Source: Todiramphus chloris collaris (Eukaryota; Chordata; Aves; Coraciiformes; Alcedinidae). Taken from it: a DNA stretch of 64,000 nucleotides. Position numbers and translations under genes: made by a program. Position 1 is the stretch's first letter. Each line of letters begins with the position of its first letter. The notes under the pieces are model-generated. The model did no database searches, was not told the origin of the DNA, and saw only the letters and a list, made by a program, of their open reading frames with translations. Location of the stretch: contig JANVCC010000013.1 of NCBI GenBank assembly GCA_025345505.1, positions 895,215 through 959,214 of the forward strand, written 5' to 3'. Positions 38,630 through 51,165 of the stretch are shown here, in pieces.

Positions 38630-38928
38630 GATAATGAAGATAGTCTCTTTTCAGTGGTACTCAGTGATAGGATGAGGGGCAATGGGCACAAACTAGGACA
38701 CAGGAAGTTCCACCTAAAAATAAGGAAAAGCATCTTTACTGTGAGTGCGGTGGAGCACTGGAACAGACTGCTGAGAGGTGGTGGAATTTCCTTGTCTGGA
38801 GACCTTCAAGACCTTCCTGGATGTTTTCCTGTGCAACCTGCTCTACGCAAACCTTGTTTAGCAGGGGGGTTGGACTAGATGATGTCCAGAGGTCCTTTCC
38901 AAGCCCTACCTTTCTGTGATTCTGTAAT
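38630..38928 (+). mobile_element. CR1 LINE, 3' fragment
   Basis: The + strand frame from about 38636 reads EDSLFSVVLSDRMRGNGHKL, then RKFHLKIRKSIFTV and VEHWNRLLR, all CR1 ORF2 C-terminal blocks. The 3' UTR phrase GTTGGACTAGATGATGTCCA follows and the copy ends in CTTTCTGTGATTCTGTAA. A frame change near the ETFKTFLDVFL-like block breaks the coding sequence. The C-terminal wording places it with the 10.9 kb copy's subfamily rather than the 46 kb one. Confidence 0.92.
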
Positions 38929-41900
38929 CAAGAAGAATCAAACAGCAGCAGTGACCATCATTTTTTTATGCAAACAGTGTCTGGATTTAAACCAATCACC
39001 TTAAAGTGAAAGACTTCCTAATCCCAGAAAAGAAAAATTGATTATTTTATTTTTTAAAAAAGGACAAAAAAAGCCCATCACACGTTTTGAGTGGTATTAA
39101 ACCTGGTCATCTCTTCAGAGACAGAAGGCAAGACATATTAAGATGATAAGCAGGCTTATGTCCTTTCCAGAGAACACAGACTGACAAACATGGCTTTCCG
39201 CCTCTGCTTGAACTCACAAAATGATCTCCATTAACATCACAGCTAAATTTTCTAAACAAGCTGATCCATTTAATCTATTATTTACCTCCCCTTTTGTGAA
39301 ACTAGTAACAAGATTTGTTCCAGCTTGCCCACACTTATGGAACTGATTATTTAGTCCATACTGATTGTTATATTTTCAAGATCTGTGATGTATTTAAGGC
39401 TCGTTGAACAACACTGAAGGAAAACGTACAAATTATTTTTAAGAATTACAGCATAGCTAAGAGCCAGATCCTGCATTCAGAAAACTTCCATTGAAAACAT
39501 TGTCGGTTCTTTACAAGAAAAGTAAGTTGGTGCTCAAGAGAGGCAATGGAAAATATTTGCACAGAACTTTTCCCTTAAACTACATTGTACAGTTCTGCTG
39601 AAGTTAATGAAACATCTGAGAATCACAGTAGAAAGACATGTAACTTAATAGCAGAAGAAGCTATAAAAACCTTGTATCATTTAAATTTGATAATGCCTCA
39701 GAACATTACCTCTGGAGCACCTTCATGCTTCTACTGCTATATTAAAGCTCTCTCTTTGTCACAAAGAGATTAATCTTAAAAAAAAAGTGCAATCTAAAAA
39801 TTCCACTGATCTGGTATATTGGGAGAGTAGCATTCATCTCACTTAAAATAAATAATCTAAAAGCAAGATAGATAGTTTAAGCCAGTCAGGCTCCATCTGT
39901 GGTCAGTGAGTGTAATACTTATATGGGATGATTCCTCTGACCTATCTGAGTGTGAAATGAGTCATGATGCCATCTCTCTGACTGGCCAGAGAGGGAAAAT
40001 AGACAAGTAGTCTAGGGTAAATTTCCAATGTCTGTAAATTGTTACGCCCTTTACCACTGAGGCAGCTCTACATGCAAACAAACTGTCTAAGAATAAAGGT
40101 TTTCTTTCCTGTAATTTTTTTTTTGTTTGTTTTTTTTAAGTTTCTTAGCTCAAAAGGTACCACAGCCATCTTACAGTTTGGTCTACTGCACAACAAAGAT
40201 AAGCTAATTCTGATTTGGACTGGATTGTCTCTTCTAGATATTCATCAGTCCTTGTTTAAAATTTTCCAATGAAACATAGAGCACCTTGGATATGTTCTTT
40301 CCAGACATAAATTGACCTCATCTTAAAAACCTGAGCTTTATTTCACATCTGAATCAGAGTAGCTTTTCAGCTCCCAGCTATTTGATCTAGTTACACTTTC
40401 ATCTACTGGGCTAAAGAACCCATGTTCTGATCCCAGCTGAGGAGACAGACAGGTAGGGAAGAGGTTATCTCTTGATATATTTTTGATAACCTATCTTGAT
40501 TAAGCTCTTTGAATCTTTCACTAGAAGTCATGTTTTATGTCTTGTAATAATTTTCTTGTTTCTTTGTGAATCTAATCCAGTTTTTCAACTTCCCTCCTTC
40601 TTTCGGGATTTCAGTTGCTGATTTTGGATTTTGATATACAGAGGTAATATAGCCTCACTAGCCAGCTTATATTTTATCTGCTTCTACACCTCAGGGCCAT
40701 AGGATCTTCTTCCCTGAAGCATCACAGAGAAGTTCAGATTCTGAAACTCTATAAGCCCTTTTCAAATCCATGAAGTCTTACCCATAAATATAGCCCACTT
40801 TGTTTGTTTCAAGATGTGTGATCTAATAGAACTTTGAATGCTTCTATTATTGTGATTTATGTCCACTGTTAAAGCAGTAAATCTGCACTAAATAGTACTT
40901 GAGAGGATTTTGGAGCTGTTGAGTCAGGAGGTGCAACAGGGACTGAGAATTGGAACAGTGACATCATGAAAACATGACACAGTTCAGCAATTAAAGCCAT
41001 AGATAAAATAGTATGCAGTGGCCTGCGTTATCTGGAACATAACTAATTTCACCAAATCAGTCATTTCCTTTGTTTTAGAAATCCTTTCTGTTATTTATCA
41101 CTCTGACAGAATCTCCCAGAAGATGTTTCTCTCTCATCCCAGCCAGGATTAGCTGTACAAATGCATATTGGTCTGCACCTGTGAGGTGAAGAGATCCTTG
41201 GCAATTTCCACAGTACTTCAGCACAGTGCTTAAGCTTCAGCAACTTGGCTCCAAAGCTGGTCTACTACGGCAGTGATTTAGAAAAGCAGATTAGACTCTC
41301 AGATATCTTTTCTCTTTAATCTACTATGAAGTCTTCATTTTTAATCTTAACTTTCCCTCTAATATGCAACTCCTCTATGCAACTCTCTCTGCTGGTGGGA
41401 GACTTCTTCCAAAGCTGATGGAAATGTGGTTTGTTCCGTGCATCCTCTTGACAGGATGGTTGTGATTGCAGTATCTTAACTCCCTCTTGCCCTGCTGAGT
41501 CTTATTCCTGGACATTGAATTCAAGCTGCAAATTCACAGCTTCTCTGCTTATTAAAAGGAGTAACATTGCCATCTGTTTTATGGGACTCTAAACCACATT
41601 TCATACCACATTTACTTAATACATAATTGTTATTACTGCATTTATCACCAGTCTTCCTGTAGAGCAGAAAGAACTTTACCACGAGCTCATTCTCCAGGAA
41701 ATATTGAAAAGTACAGCTGTCATCCTGCATCTGAACAAAAAAACCATGATGCGGGTATTTCCTGCAGAACACAAGTTCTTAAAGTGTTTCATTTGGAAAA
41801 TCGAAATAACCTAATCAAAAGGTTCAACTTAGATACCATTAAAAAGGCAATGGAAGCTTTACTATGAAAAATTTGAAATATTCCAGAACATGAAAAATAG

Positions 41901-42451
41901 CAGCAGACTAAGTTATATTTTAATACTTTGTAAACAGAAAAATTTTATTCAATTTTGAGTTGACAGGATCAATATGACTGCATTCCTCCTACTATTTCAC
42001 TTTAGAGAGTGAAGCATTTTGCACTGAAGTAGTTTTTGTAAACAAGCTCAGGAAAGAGGCCTTTCATGAAAGACATCTTTCATTCTGTTTTGAAAATAAA
42101 ATTCTCTGTCTTTATTAATTGTGCTTTGCAAAGATTTTTCTTTTGACAAAGATGACTTGATGACTTGAACTGTAGGAAAGGATTCATTGCACAGAAATCT
42201 TACTTTCACATTAAACTGCTGGGATCCATGAAGACTCACAGAGGAAAGTACAGCACATAGGCCTGACATTTTATCTCCTCTCCCTCCACTTGTTTCAGCT
42301 ATGAAGGCTGCATGAAAATAGAAGAAGGAAATTAGCAGCAATGTACTTCCACTGGAAAAGTGCAAAAATGAAAGAGATGTTACCTAAATCTTAGTCAGAC
42401 CAAGCAGTTCACATCATTGATGTGGTCATCGGGATTTTTTTGGTTGGATAG
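38929..42451. other. Intergenic, nothing recognised
   Basis: The stretch is AT-rich with short unrecognised open frames and T/A homopolymer runs (for example near 40118-40137). No gene or repeat family was identified. Confidence 0.5.
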
Positions 42452-42656
42452 TTGGAAAAATTTCTTCACCAAAAGGATTGTTAAGCAGTGGAACAGGCTG
42501 CTTAGGAAAGTGGTTGGTTGATTCACCATCCCTGGAGGTATTTAAAAGATGTGTAGATGTGTCACTTATGGACATGGTCCAGTAGTGGACTTGGCAGTGT
42601 TACATTCATGGTTAGCCGTGGTGATCTTAAAGGTCTTTTCAAACCTATGAGTCTAT
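42452..42656 (+). mobile_element. CR1 LINE, short 3' fragment
   Basis: It carries the codons for a KNFFTKRIVKQWNRLL-like block, a short insertion, then ESPSLEVFKRCVDVSL-like sequence. The 3' UTR follows with GACATGGTCCAGTAGTGGAC and GATCTTAAAGGTCTTTTC, and the copy ends in ATGAGTCTATA. The UTR wording is that of the subfamily whose UTR has a GACTTGGCAGTGTTA-type phrase, different from the other copies here. Confidence 0.9.
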
Positions 42657-45600
42657 ATCTCAATTTTGAATAGGCCCTTGAAGAGTAGCTCTCAGTCACA
42701 GGACTTGGGAAATTTGGGACCATCTGTTAGAGGGTATGACTTACTCCTCTTAAAATGAAAGACTGAGTTTCTATGCTGGTTCAACCTTAATTTCACAATA
42801 GCTTGTAACACAAAGTGGCTGCTGTTTTCAGTACAACTGAAAAGGTCAAATTCTGGGTGTTGCTCCCTTTTTTTTTGAAATAACATACTCTTAGTTCATT
42901 GACAAATACATGCAAAATCATTTTTATTTTATTTCAAAGGCTCTGAGGTCAGGAGCACCTCAGTCATATGAACAACAACCTTCAAACTTGAATATCTGCA
43001 AAGTAGTAATGGATATTTTGATCCTGCAAATACCTTCCTATCCCGCATTCTTCTAAAGCATAATAAAAGGTCTGGGTAATAGATTAGACTGGATTTGTAA
43101 TTTTTTCCTTTCCCTAAAGTTGGGTAAATCTACATGACCTAATTATCCAGAGAACAGATATTTTGGGACACTGCAGTTAGACTATTCATCACGTCAGTTC
43201 AGCAAAACACGTTAGTATGAGAAGCATGTGCTGGAGCATATTCTAATAAGTAAATTGCTTTTAAGCATGTGCTCAAATTTCAGCATGTGCTTTACTGACT
43301 TGAGGCTACAGTGGGTTGTGCTGCAGATGTGGGATGAGTGACAAAAGGGTTTTGAAACCACATACTGGTAGGTATAATACACAGCACAAGTTGGAGGGCT
43401 AATTTGTATCTGTAATACAGACCAGGCCAAATGGTCTCCATGTTTGAAAGTTTGTCATGAACACCAACACTAACCCAAAAATACTTCAAGCCTATTAATT
43501 CAACACATTTTAATCAGAAACTCATTGTGTCTGCATAATCCCCGGAGGAAAATTATAGAGCCATAAAAATATATTTTTATGGTAGAAAAACCATACCTAT
43601 CCCTATATTGCTGAAAAAATAGTTGTACTCCACAAGTTCATTCCATACATCAAAGCTCACTAGGGATGAGAAGCATAGGGCTTTGGTTTAGTATTATAAA
43701 CATGATTATTATTTGCAAGTACTCGACTATGTATGGTGCTACAAGAAAACTCAAAGCTCTGCACTTCTTTACAGGAAAATAAACTGGAGTGGTCAGTGTA
43801 AAACTGTTTATTTTCATGAATGGAAAATAAAGAAACTCAGAAGCACTTTAGATTTCATATGTTCAAAAAGCAGTTGATTTGCTGAATAGAGATGAACACT
43901 TCTACTTTTTCCTCTTTTCCTTTTCTCCTCTTTCATTTTTAATAAGACTTTTGTTAGTCAGATGTGGTAAAATGCTTTAGATCAAACCTCTTGAGGTAAA
44001 ATCCAGAACTCTGGGGAAAAATAAGAAAGATGAATTTGTTTAGCTTCTAAAAACATAACCACTTTAACAAGAGCCTCCAGCTGGCAGGATAGGAAAAAAA
44101 ATGTCTCTCCCAGTTGCAAATTGCCAATTTGAAAATGGCACAGCAGCAGCTTTCCACCCTGATTACCTACAGCTGGCTTGCCTCTCACCTCCCCTCTGCT
44201 AAGCAAAGCAATAGCTTCCTCCTGACATCTCTTTCATCTACCTGCACCAAAACACACATGAAGTTACAAAACACAGTTGACAATTAGGTGTGTATTTGAG
44301 ATGAGCCTGTACTGTAGCTGTTGGGGACACAGGAACAAGAGGGAGACATGATTCTCCAAACCAGCTGGTACAGCTGTGGGAAGAAACAGACATGCTTGCA
44401 GCTCTTAAGCCCTTTCACGGGTCTAAAAAAATACAAGTACTGATCTTGAGACTAATTGCTCTCAGCTTAACTTCATTATGTTCATCAATTAAATAGCTGG
44501 AGAGACAGTTTGGCTGACAGCTATAAGCCTAAGGGAATCTTCTTGGACAAGGAAAGCAAGAGTTTCCAATCCCAGGGGATGGAGATAGTTGTGCAGAGGA
44601 AACTCAGGGGTGGGATATATTTTCATGAGATTTAGGTGGCCTGGATGTTACTTGAGATGAAACAAAAATTAAAAAAAAAGCTTCTCTGTGAGGCTGAAGG
44701 GGCAAGATGAGGGTAATGTAGCATGCAAGTGCTCTTAGCAACAATGAAAGTAAGCACATGCTTAAATTAAACATGGCCTGAGCTGAGGCTCAGGACTGAG
44801 GGAGGCAGCAGGGCTTGCACTTCCCCACTGCAGGTGAGTGTGCTTTCAGGAGGCTGTGGATGCTCAGGCTTGCTGCTTTGCTTTTCTCCTGGATCTATGT
44901 CTCTCTGCAGCCTGGCAGAGCTTCAGCACTGGCTGTGAAAGAGGAGACCGCCTGCCCAGAGCAGCTAATCCCTTGCTGCTTGTGCTATGCTCTTGGAAAA
45001 AAGAGAGACTAACTGGGGGAATGAGGGTAGAGGCGGGGATCTGACTCCCTCCCCTGACACTGAAGGGGAAGAGAACTTGGTATTTTATGAACAAGACAGT
45101 CCCAGTGCCTGTTATGGAATCCCAGCCCTACAGGAAGGTATTACAATAACTCAGAGTACAGAATATAGTTCAGATTGTGAGAAGATTTAAGCATGGCTCT
45201 GCCTAGTTCCTAAGAGAATTCATACAGGAGCAAAGCATCAATTGTCAAGATGGAGAAGGTCCCAGTCATGCACAGCAGCAGATTTCTGTGTGCCTGAGGG
45301 AGCTGTAGGTGAAACAGGGATGTTTCAGTGAGTTAAAGTGCTCCTAGAATTAGGCAAGTCCTGAGCAGAATTATTTTGGTGGGATATTTTGATATCATGG
45401 TGTTCATCCCTGTCTAGAGATTTTGTTTGCTTGCATTGTTTTCAAACCTGAATCTTGCTAATTCATATTCATTAGGAAGAAGACCAAGGAATGCCCTGCT
45501 GGAGCACAGTGATGGAACAGCCAAATCTGACATACTTTGCTCACCCAGGGGAAAGTAGAGCAGGGCTGTGGCTGGTAGAGGGCTGAAGGGCACCTGCCTG

Positions 45601-46076
45601 CCCATGGACTCAGAAATCGTCTTTATTCAGAATATGGAAAGGAGACCAGGAGACACTAGGAAAAATTAAAAGCAACAGAAACATCCTGGTAGAAATATGA
45701 AATGAGCACAAAAGCCAAACTGTTGCAAGGGATGGCCATTGTGCTCCTTCATGTGCCCTATTTCCTCCAACAGAACACCAGACAGTTGTAATCACAAACA
45801 GCACTGGTGTTAGGTGAGACCCTGACATTAGGTGTCTAAATACAAACTTAGTGAGTACAGGAGTCTCTCTTTAAAACAGCCCAGTGTCCGTTTCTTCCTA
45901 ATGAAACTCTAGTTCTTAGCTATGAACACTGTGGCAAAAAGGACTGTTTAAGCTAAAAAGACAGTGGTGGCAGCACAAAGAGGACTAATTCCATGTTGAA
46001 TGAATTAGGTTGAAGAGCAATAGAGACCAACTGGGATTCTTACCAACTGGTATTAGTCCCAGGTATAGTTTCAACA
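42657..46076. other. Intergenic, nothing recognised
   Basis: Several overlapping short frames occur near 44.8-45.2 kb, where GC content rises. None is convincing as an exon, and both strands are open there. Confidence 0.5.
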
Positions 46077-46503
46077 GCTGGCTGGAGCACCTCTCCTATG
46101 AGGACAGACTGAGAGAGTTGGGGTTGTTCAGTCTGTAAAAGAGAGGGCTCTGGGGAGACCTTCTTGTGGCCTTCCAGTATTTGAAGGGGGCCTACAGGAA
46201 AGCTGGGGAGGGACTTTTTAGGCTGTCGGGCAGTGATAGGACTAGAGAGAAAGGATTAAAACTCGAGATAGGTCGATTCAGGTTGGACATTAGGAAGAAT
46301 TTCTTCCCCATGAGGGTGGTGAGACACTGGAACAGGTTGCCCAGAGAGGTGGTGGAAGCCCCATCCTTGGAAGTTTTTAAGACCAGGCTGGATGGGGCTC
46401 TGAGCAACCTGCTCTAGTGGGAGGTGTCCCTGCACATGGCAGGGGGCTTGGAACTAGATGATCTTTAAGGTCCCTTCTAACCCTGACAATTCTATGATTC
46501 CAT
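46077..46503 (+). mobile_element. CR1 LINE, well-preserved 3' fragment
   Basis: The frame from about 46166 to the stop near 46415 is unbroken for 83 codons and gives the CR1 ORF2 C-terminus: AFQYLKGAYRKAGEGLFRL, then [20 protein letters not shown] and LEVFKTRLDGALSNLL. The 3' UTR has TTGGAACTAGATGATCTTTA and the copy ends in CAATTCTATGATTCCAT. One in-frame TAA (about 46137) interrupts the upstream part. It is among the least decayed copies here after the one at 49-51 kb. Confidence 0.95.
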
Positions 46504-47133
46504 AACAGTATTAGGGTGATTAAAGAAATTGAAGTATTTTTAAAACTGGAGTTGTGTTAGATCAGGGACAAGTATATGCACAGCATCAGACCTGGGCGTG
46601 ATGATCTGAGTGGCTGCTTGCATACCTAAATTCCTAGACACATTTAACATCACACATTTTTAGAGAGTGAAGTTTGCCTTCTGGTAAAGGCTGGTTAGTT
46701 ATGAAGACTGTTGAAGGGTTTTTAGGAATGGCAGCCCTAGGCAAGCCTGCCACTAGCAAAGACTTCTTGCACTGACTAGAATGGCAACAGAAAGGAGAAA
46801 TTAATCAAGGCTCCTATAAGTAGTGTAATTAGGGAAGCAATTAAGACACTCTAGATTTAAACCACAGCAGAGGCTTGTGCTGTAGCTCAGTGTCCAAATA
46901 TAATGAGGAAACAGAGGAATCCCCTAGTGCTGCTTTGGAGATCCTTCTCTTTCCAAGGTAACTTGATCTCTGGCATGCTAAAAGGCTGCTTTCAAACAGA
47001 CCATCTAGTCTTTCTTTGTGGTGATTTTTCATTCCTCTACAAGTTGTGTACACAGGTATAACAGCTACATGGAGGTGTCTGGATTTAGCCTTCATTGCAG
47101 TGTTCCCAGCAGAATGGACAGCACTTCTTAGCT

Positions 47134-47184
47134 AAAAAAAAAAAGGGGGGGGGGGGGGGGGGGGGGGGAGGGGAGGAGGAAAAG
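47134..47184. repeat. Pure purine tract: 11 A, 24 G, then G/A mix
   Basis: The A run at 47134-47144 is followed directly by 24 consecutive G at 47145-47168 and a G/A mixture up to 47184, with no pyrimidine for 51 bases. Long G runs can form quadruplex or triplex structures and are poorly sequenced, so the exact length may be uncertain. Confidence 0.93.
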
Positions 47185-47363
47185 CAGGGGGTGTATTCTG
47201 ATAAGAGCAGAGCAGCTCTCGAGTTCACATCCTGGTTTTGAGTGCTTTAAATCCATGACCGCACAACACAGGTTTTGACACATTTGTCTTGTACTAGATT
47301 GGAGATGACTCTTTCAGGGCTAGAAGCTCCCCAACAGCCATAAGTGTTACTGTGCAGACATGC

Positions 47364-47407
47364 TGCTCTCTCTTCCAAGAACTGGTGCTCTCTCTTCTAA
47401 GAACTGT
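47364..47407. repeat. 22-base tandem duplication
   Basis: TGCTCTCTCTTCCAAGAACT at 47364 is repeated at 47386 with one C-to-T difference in that part, and the last base of the 22-base unit also differs. It is a small local duplication with no coding context. Confidence 0.88.
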
Positions 47408-48879
47408 GGAAACTTCCTGCAGTGAAACTCCTTCAGCTCTCCTACTGACTTCATTCAAGCAGTTCTGAGGACTTTTTTTGGCTGACTTTATATAAAAATA
47501 CCTCTTCCCCACTCACACTTCCTGATATGTAGCAGATTATTTTCTTGATATTTTGTTCTCAGAAATGACTGATAGGTGCAGATAGCAATGAACAAGTTTT
47601 GCTGCCAGTGGGGACTCTGGGGAAGCTCAGCTGACAGGGAACTCCTGGTGTCCCTGGTCACCTTCAGCAGGTTTGTGTGCAAAGAAGAGGGTAGTGAGAG
47701 AGGAGCTTCTGTTTGTTACCACAGGTCATATCAGTTCAGATGAAATGCTATTTTTGGACATAGCCTTTGTCTTTTTAACTTTTCCTGTGAGTGGATGCAG
47801 GACAAGAAAACATGTCCGTAGGCATAAATGTAGAGACTAGCAGCTCAAAAATGGCCTCAGGTGAGGACATAGGAGTTTGATTCACTCCTAACACTGAGCA
47901 AAATAGATGGCATTTGACAGAGGGAAAAATGATGGAGTGGCTTTTTTAACAGAAAGTCTTCACTTTTATATCTTACTTTTACAGGAACCCAGACATTGCT
48001 TCCTGGATTGAAACACCTTTTGCTTATCGCTCCTTTAAGGCAAGAGACTGAGAGGTTCTGATTATTCCTGACCTCCTGTTTGTCTTAGATGTAAATTCCT
48101 CACATGTTCTGTTTGTATGCTGCATGTGTAAATGACTACCTAGATCTTCTTAGAATAACCTTTGAAAGAGAGAACTGAAGCAAACTTATTATTGATAACT
48201 TTAACTAATAACTCTGGATCTGCGCATCTGAGAATGGGAGAAAAAGTGAAGCTTCAGTGACCAACAGTCATTTAATTAAGAATCGTGAAGTAAACTAAAA
48301 CTTAACGCTGGGTCACTTTGGTCTTTTTTCAAATTTCAGTTTTAATTCAAAACTGTCATCCTGAGATCCTCTCCTTCCATTTGCTGCTACGTTACTCCAC
48401 TGAAATAGCTCAGACATTCCTCAGTCACATTGAGTTATGTCTCTGCCTACATTCTGCTCTCAAGCAGACCAAACTGCTTGGGGTCTTCCTCTCATTTGGC
48501 CTAGGTTGAAAGACCTGAACCTGGGAAAAGAGCTTTCCTCTAAGAGTTAAATACCAACCCTGCTAGCTGCTATCTCTATAATCAGGAGACACAAATGTCA
48601 CACTATGCGCTTTTAAGAGCATCTATTTCTTTGTCACAAACTGAAGGCTTCTGAGGTCAAGATCAGACATCCAGCTTTTAGGCAGGGTGAATGTCATTCT
48701 AGGTGTTCCTGCCAAGGGGGCAGGCAGGCAGCCTCAGAGCAGACCTAGTGTTTCTTGACAGAACCAAGAAATGTGTGACTTTAGAAGAGGGGCCAGGCTG
48801 CCCAGGGGGGCTTGAAGCTGCTTTAACCTGGGCTAGACAAAGTCCAAGTGACCTTATCTTGTTCAGAGGTTCACACTGA

Positions 48880-48931
48880 TTTAAGCAGAAGGTTGGATCA
48901 GATGACCTGCAGCGGTCCCTTCCACTCTAAA
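48880..48931 (+). mobile_element. Probable CR1 3' UTR remnant
   Basis: The phrase GGTTGGATCAGATGACCTGC and the following CAGCGGTCCCTTCCACTCTA match the conserved CR1 3' UTR wording. Upstream sequence is too diverged for me to define where the copy starts; it may reach back to about 48785. Confidence 0.55.
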
Positions 48932-49292
48932 GTGCCTGCTCAGTCTCTGAAGTCCACATGTCCCTACAGAGTACCCTGATTGAGAACTTTGACCTTTAGG
49001 AAAGGAGAGAAACAGAACTGGAATCAAGCTTCTGTGGGTCAGGGAAGGTGTGCCTTGGGTCCACTCATTCAAGAAGAGAAGCCCTAGATTCTAGCTTGCC
49101 ACAACTCTTTTTATAGTCTAGGTTCAATTGGTCATCAAGTCTGGAACAAAGGGGAAAAATAGACTAAGAACAGTCAAAACCTCACCCATTGTTCTTGAAT
49201 TTTGTGTTAATCATAGAATCATAGAATCATTATGGTTGGAAAGGACCTCCAGGGTCATCAAGTCTAACCTTTGTCCTAGCATTTCTCAACCA

Positions 49293-50069
49293 CTACACCA
49301 TATCCTCAAGCTCCACATCTAATCGTTCTTTAAACACCTCCAGGGATGGTAACTCCACCACCTCCCTGGGCAGCCTGTTCCAGTGCCTAACCACCCTCTC
49401 AGTGAAGAATTTCCTCCTAATATCTAATCTAAACTTCCCCTGACGCAACTTGAGTCCATTCCCCCTCGTCCTATCATTACTAATTTGAAAGAAGAGACCA
49501 ACGCCAGCCTCTCTACAACCTCCTTTTAGGTAGTTGTCGAGGGCCATAAGGTCTCCTCTCAGCCTCCTCTTCTCCAGACTAAACAAACCCGGTTCCCTCA
49601 GCCACTCTTCACAGGGCATGCTTTCCAGCCCCTTCACCAGCTTTGTTGCCCTCCTCTGCACTCTCTCCAGCACCTCGATGTCCCTCCTGTGCTGTGGTGA
49701 CCAAAACTGGACACAGTGCTCAAGGTGTGGTCTCACAAGTGCCCAGTATAGGGGTACGATCACCTCCCTACTCCTCCTGGTCACACCGTTTCTGATCCAG
49801 GCCAGGATGCCATTGGCCTTCTTGGCGACCTGGGCACACTGCTGGCTCCTGTTCAGCCGGCTATTGACCAACACCCCCAGGTCCTTTTCCCCAGGCAGCT
49901 CTCCAGCCACTCCTCCCCAAGCCTGGAGTGTTGCTGGGGCTTGTTGTGACTGAAGTTGTTGTGACCTGGCACTTGGCTTTCTTAAACTCCATACAATTGA
50001 GCTCAGCCCATCTCTCCAGCCTGTCCAGATCCCGCTGCAGAGCCTTCCTACCCTCAAGCAGATCAACAC
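49293..50069 (-). pseudogene. CR1 ORF2 C-terminal region, frame-shifted from the RT
   Basis: The frame is open for 258 codons, but its first part is out-of-frame overlap; genuine CR1 similarity begins at [20 protein letters not shown] (about 49,893). From there to the stop at 49293-49295 it is intact, covering the thumb-like and C-terminal blocks of ORF2. It belongs to the element at 49208-51166 and would only be joined to the reverse transcriptase if the indels upstream were absent. Confidence 0.92.
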
Positions 50070-51165
50070 TTGTGCTTAATTTTGTGTCGTCTGCAAATTT
50101 ACTGAGAGTACATTCAATTCCCTCGTCCAGGTCATTGATGAATATATTAAACAAGACGGGTCCCAAAACTGAGCCCTGAGGGACACCGCTTGTGACTGGT
50201 TGCCAACTGGATTTTACTCCGTTCACCAGCACCCTCTGGGCTCGGCCATCCAGCCAGTTTCTAACCCAGCCAAGAGTCCTCCTGTCTGTGCCATGACCTG
50301 CCAGCTTCTCCAGCAGAATGCTGTGGGAAACGGTGTCAAATGCCTTCCTGAAGTCCAGGTAGACAACATCCACTGCCTTGCCCTCATCCACTAGGCAGGT
50401 CACCTGGTCATAGAAGGAGATCAGGTTGGTTAAACAGGACTTGCCCTTCATGAACCCCTGTTGGCTGGGCCTGATCCCCCCATTGTCCTGCACTTGCTGT
50501 GTGATCACCCTCAAGATGAACTGCTCCATAATCTTTCCCGGGACTGAGGTCAGGCTGACAGGCCTGTAGTTCCCTGGATCATCCTTCCTGCCCTTCTTAT
50601 AGGTGGGTGTCACATTGGCAAGTCTCCAGGCATCTGGGACCTCCCCAGTTGACCAGGATCGCTGATAAATGATGGAGAGAGGCTTGGTAAGTTCCACTGC
50701 CAATTCCCTCAGCACTCTCGGGTGGATCCCATCTGGCCCCATAGACTTGTGGGTTTCCAGTTGGCTTAGAAGATCTTTAACTACCACTTCCTGGATTATG
50801 AGGGGACTGTTCTGGTCTCCATCCCTATCTTCCAGCTCAGGGGATTGAATGCCATGAGGATAACCAGACTGACTATTAAAGACTGAGGCAAAGAAAGCAT
50901 TAAGTACATCAGCCTTTTCCTCATCCTTGATAACAATGTTCCCCCTTGCATCCAGTAAGGGATGGAGATTTTCCCTAGTTCTTTTTTTGTTATTAATATA
51001 TTTGTAAAAACTCTTTTTCTTGTCTCTTGCAATGGTGGCCAGGCTGAGTTCTAGTTGAGCTTTTGCCCGCCTAATATTCTTTCTACACAACCTACCTAAA
51101 TCCCTGTAATATGATATGATCCATCCTGCATAACTTCTAGGTGAGACACTAGACTCAAAGTTCTA
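49861..51165 (-). pseudogene. CR1 ORF2 reverse-transcriptase domain remnant
   Basis: In the intact element this enzyme copies CR1 RNA into DNA at the insertion site. The open frame begins after a stop at about 51166 and contains no ATG needed for translation at its truncated 5' side; the region up to 51090 encodes a block ending [14 protein letters not shown]. It stays open through the palm domain and ends prematurely at 49861 after a frameshift at about 49,970, where the residues turn into a Thr/Ser-rich run unlike CR1. The absence of internal stops over more than 1.1 kb points to a fairly young insertion. Confidence 0.93.

Larger units (their letters stand above)
46504..48879. other. Intergenic, simple repeats only
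   Basis: Apart from the purine tract at 47134 and the 22-base duplication at 47364, I recognise nothing. Short frames overlap on both strands. Confidence 0.5.

Noticed and set aside
44815..45190. Overlapping open frames suggesting an exon
   Set aside because: Both strands are open because of locally high GC; no domain or paired splice sites were recognised.
49534..49953. 139-codon + strand open frame
   Set aside because: It is antisense to the CR1 ORF2 C-terminus, a shadow of that coding sequence.
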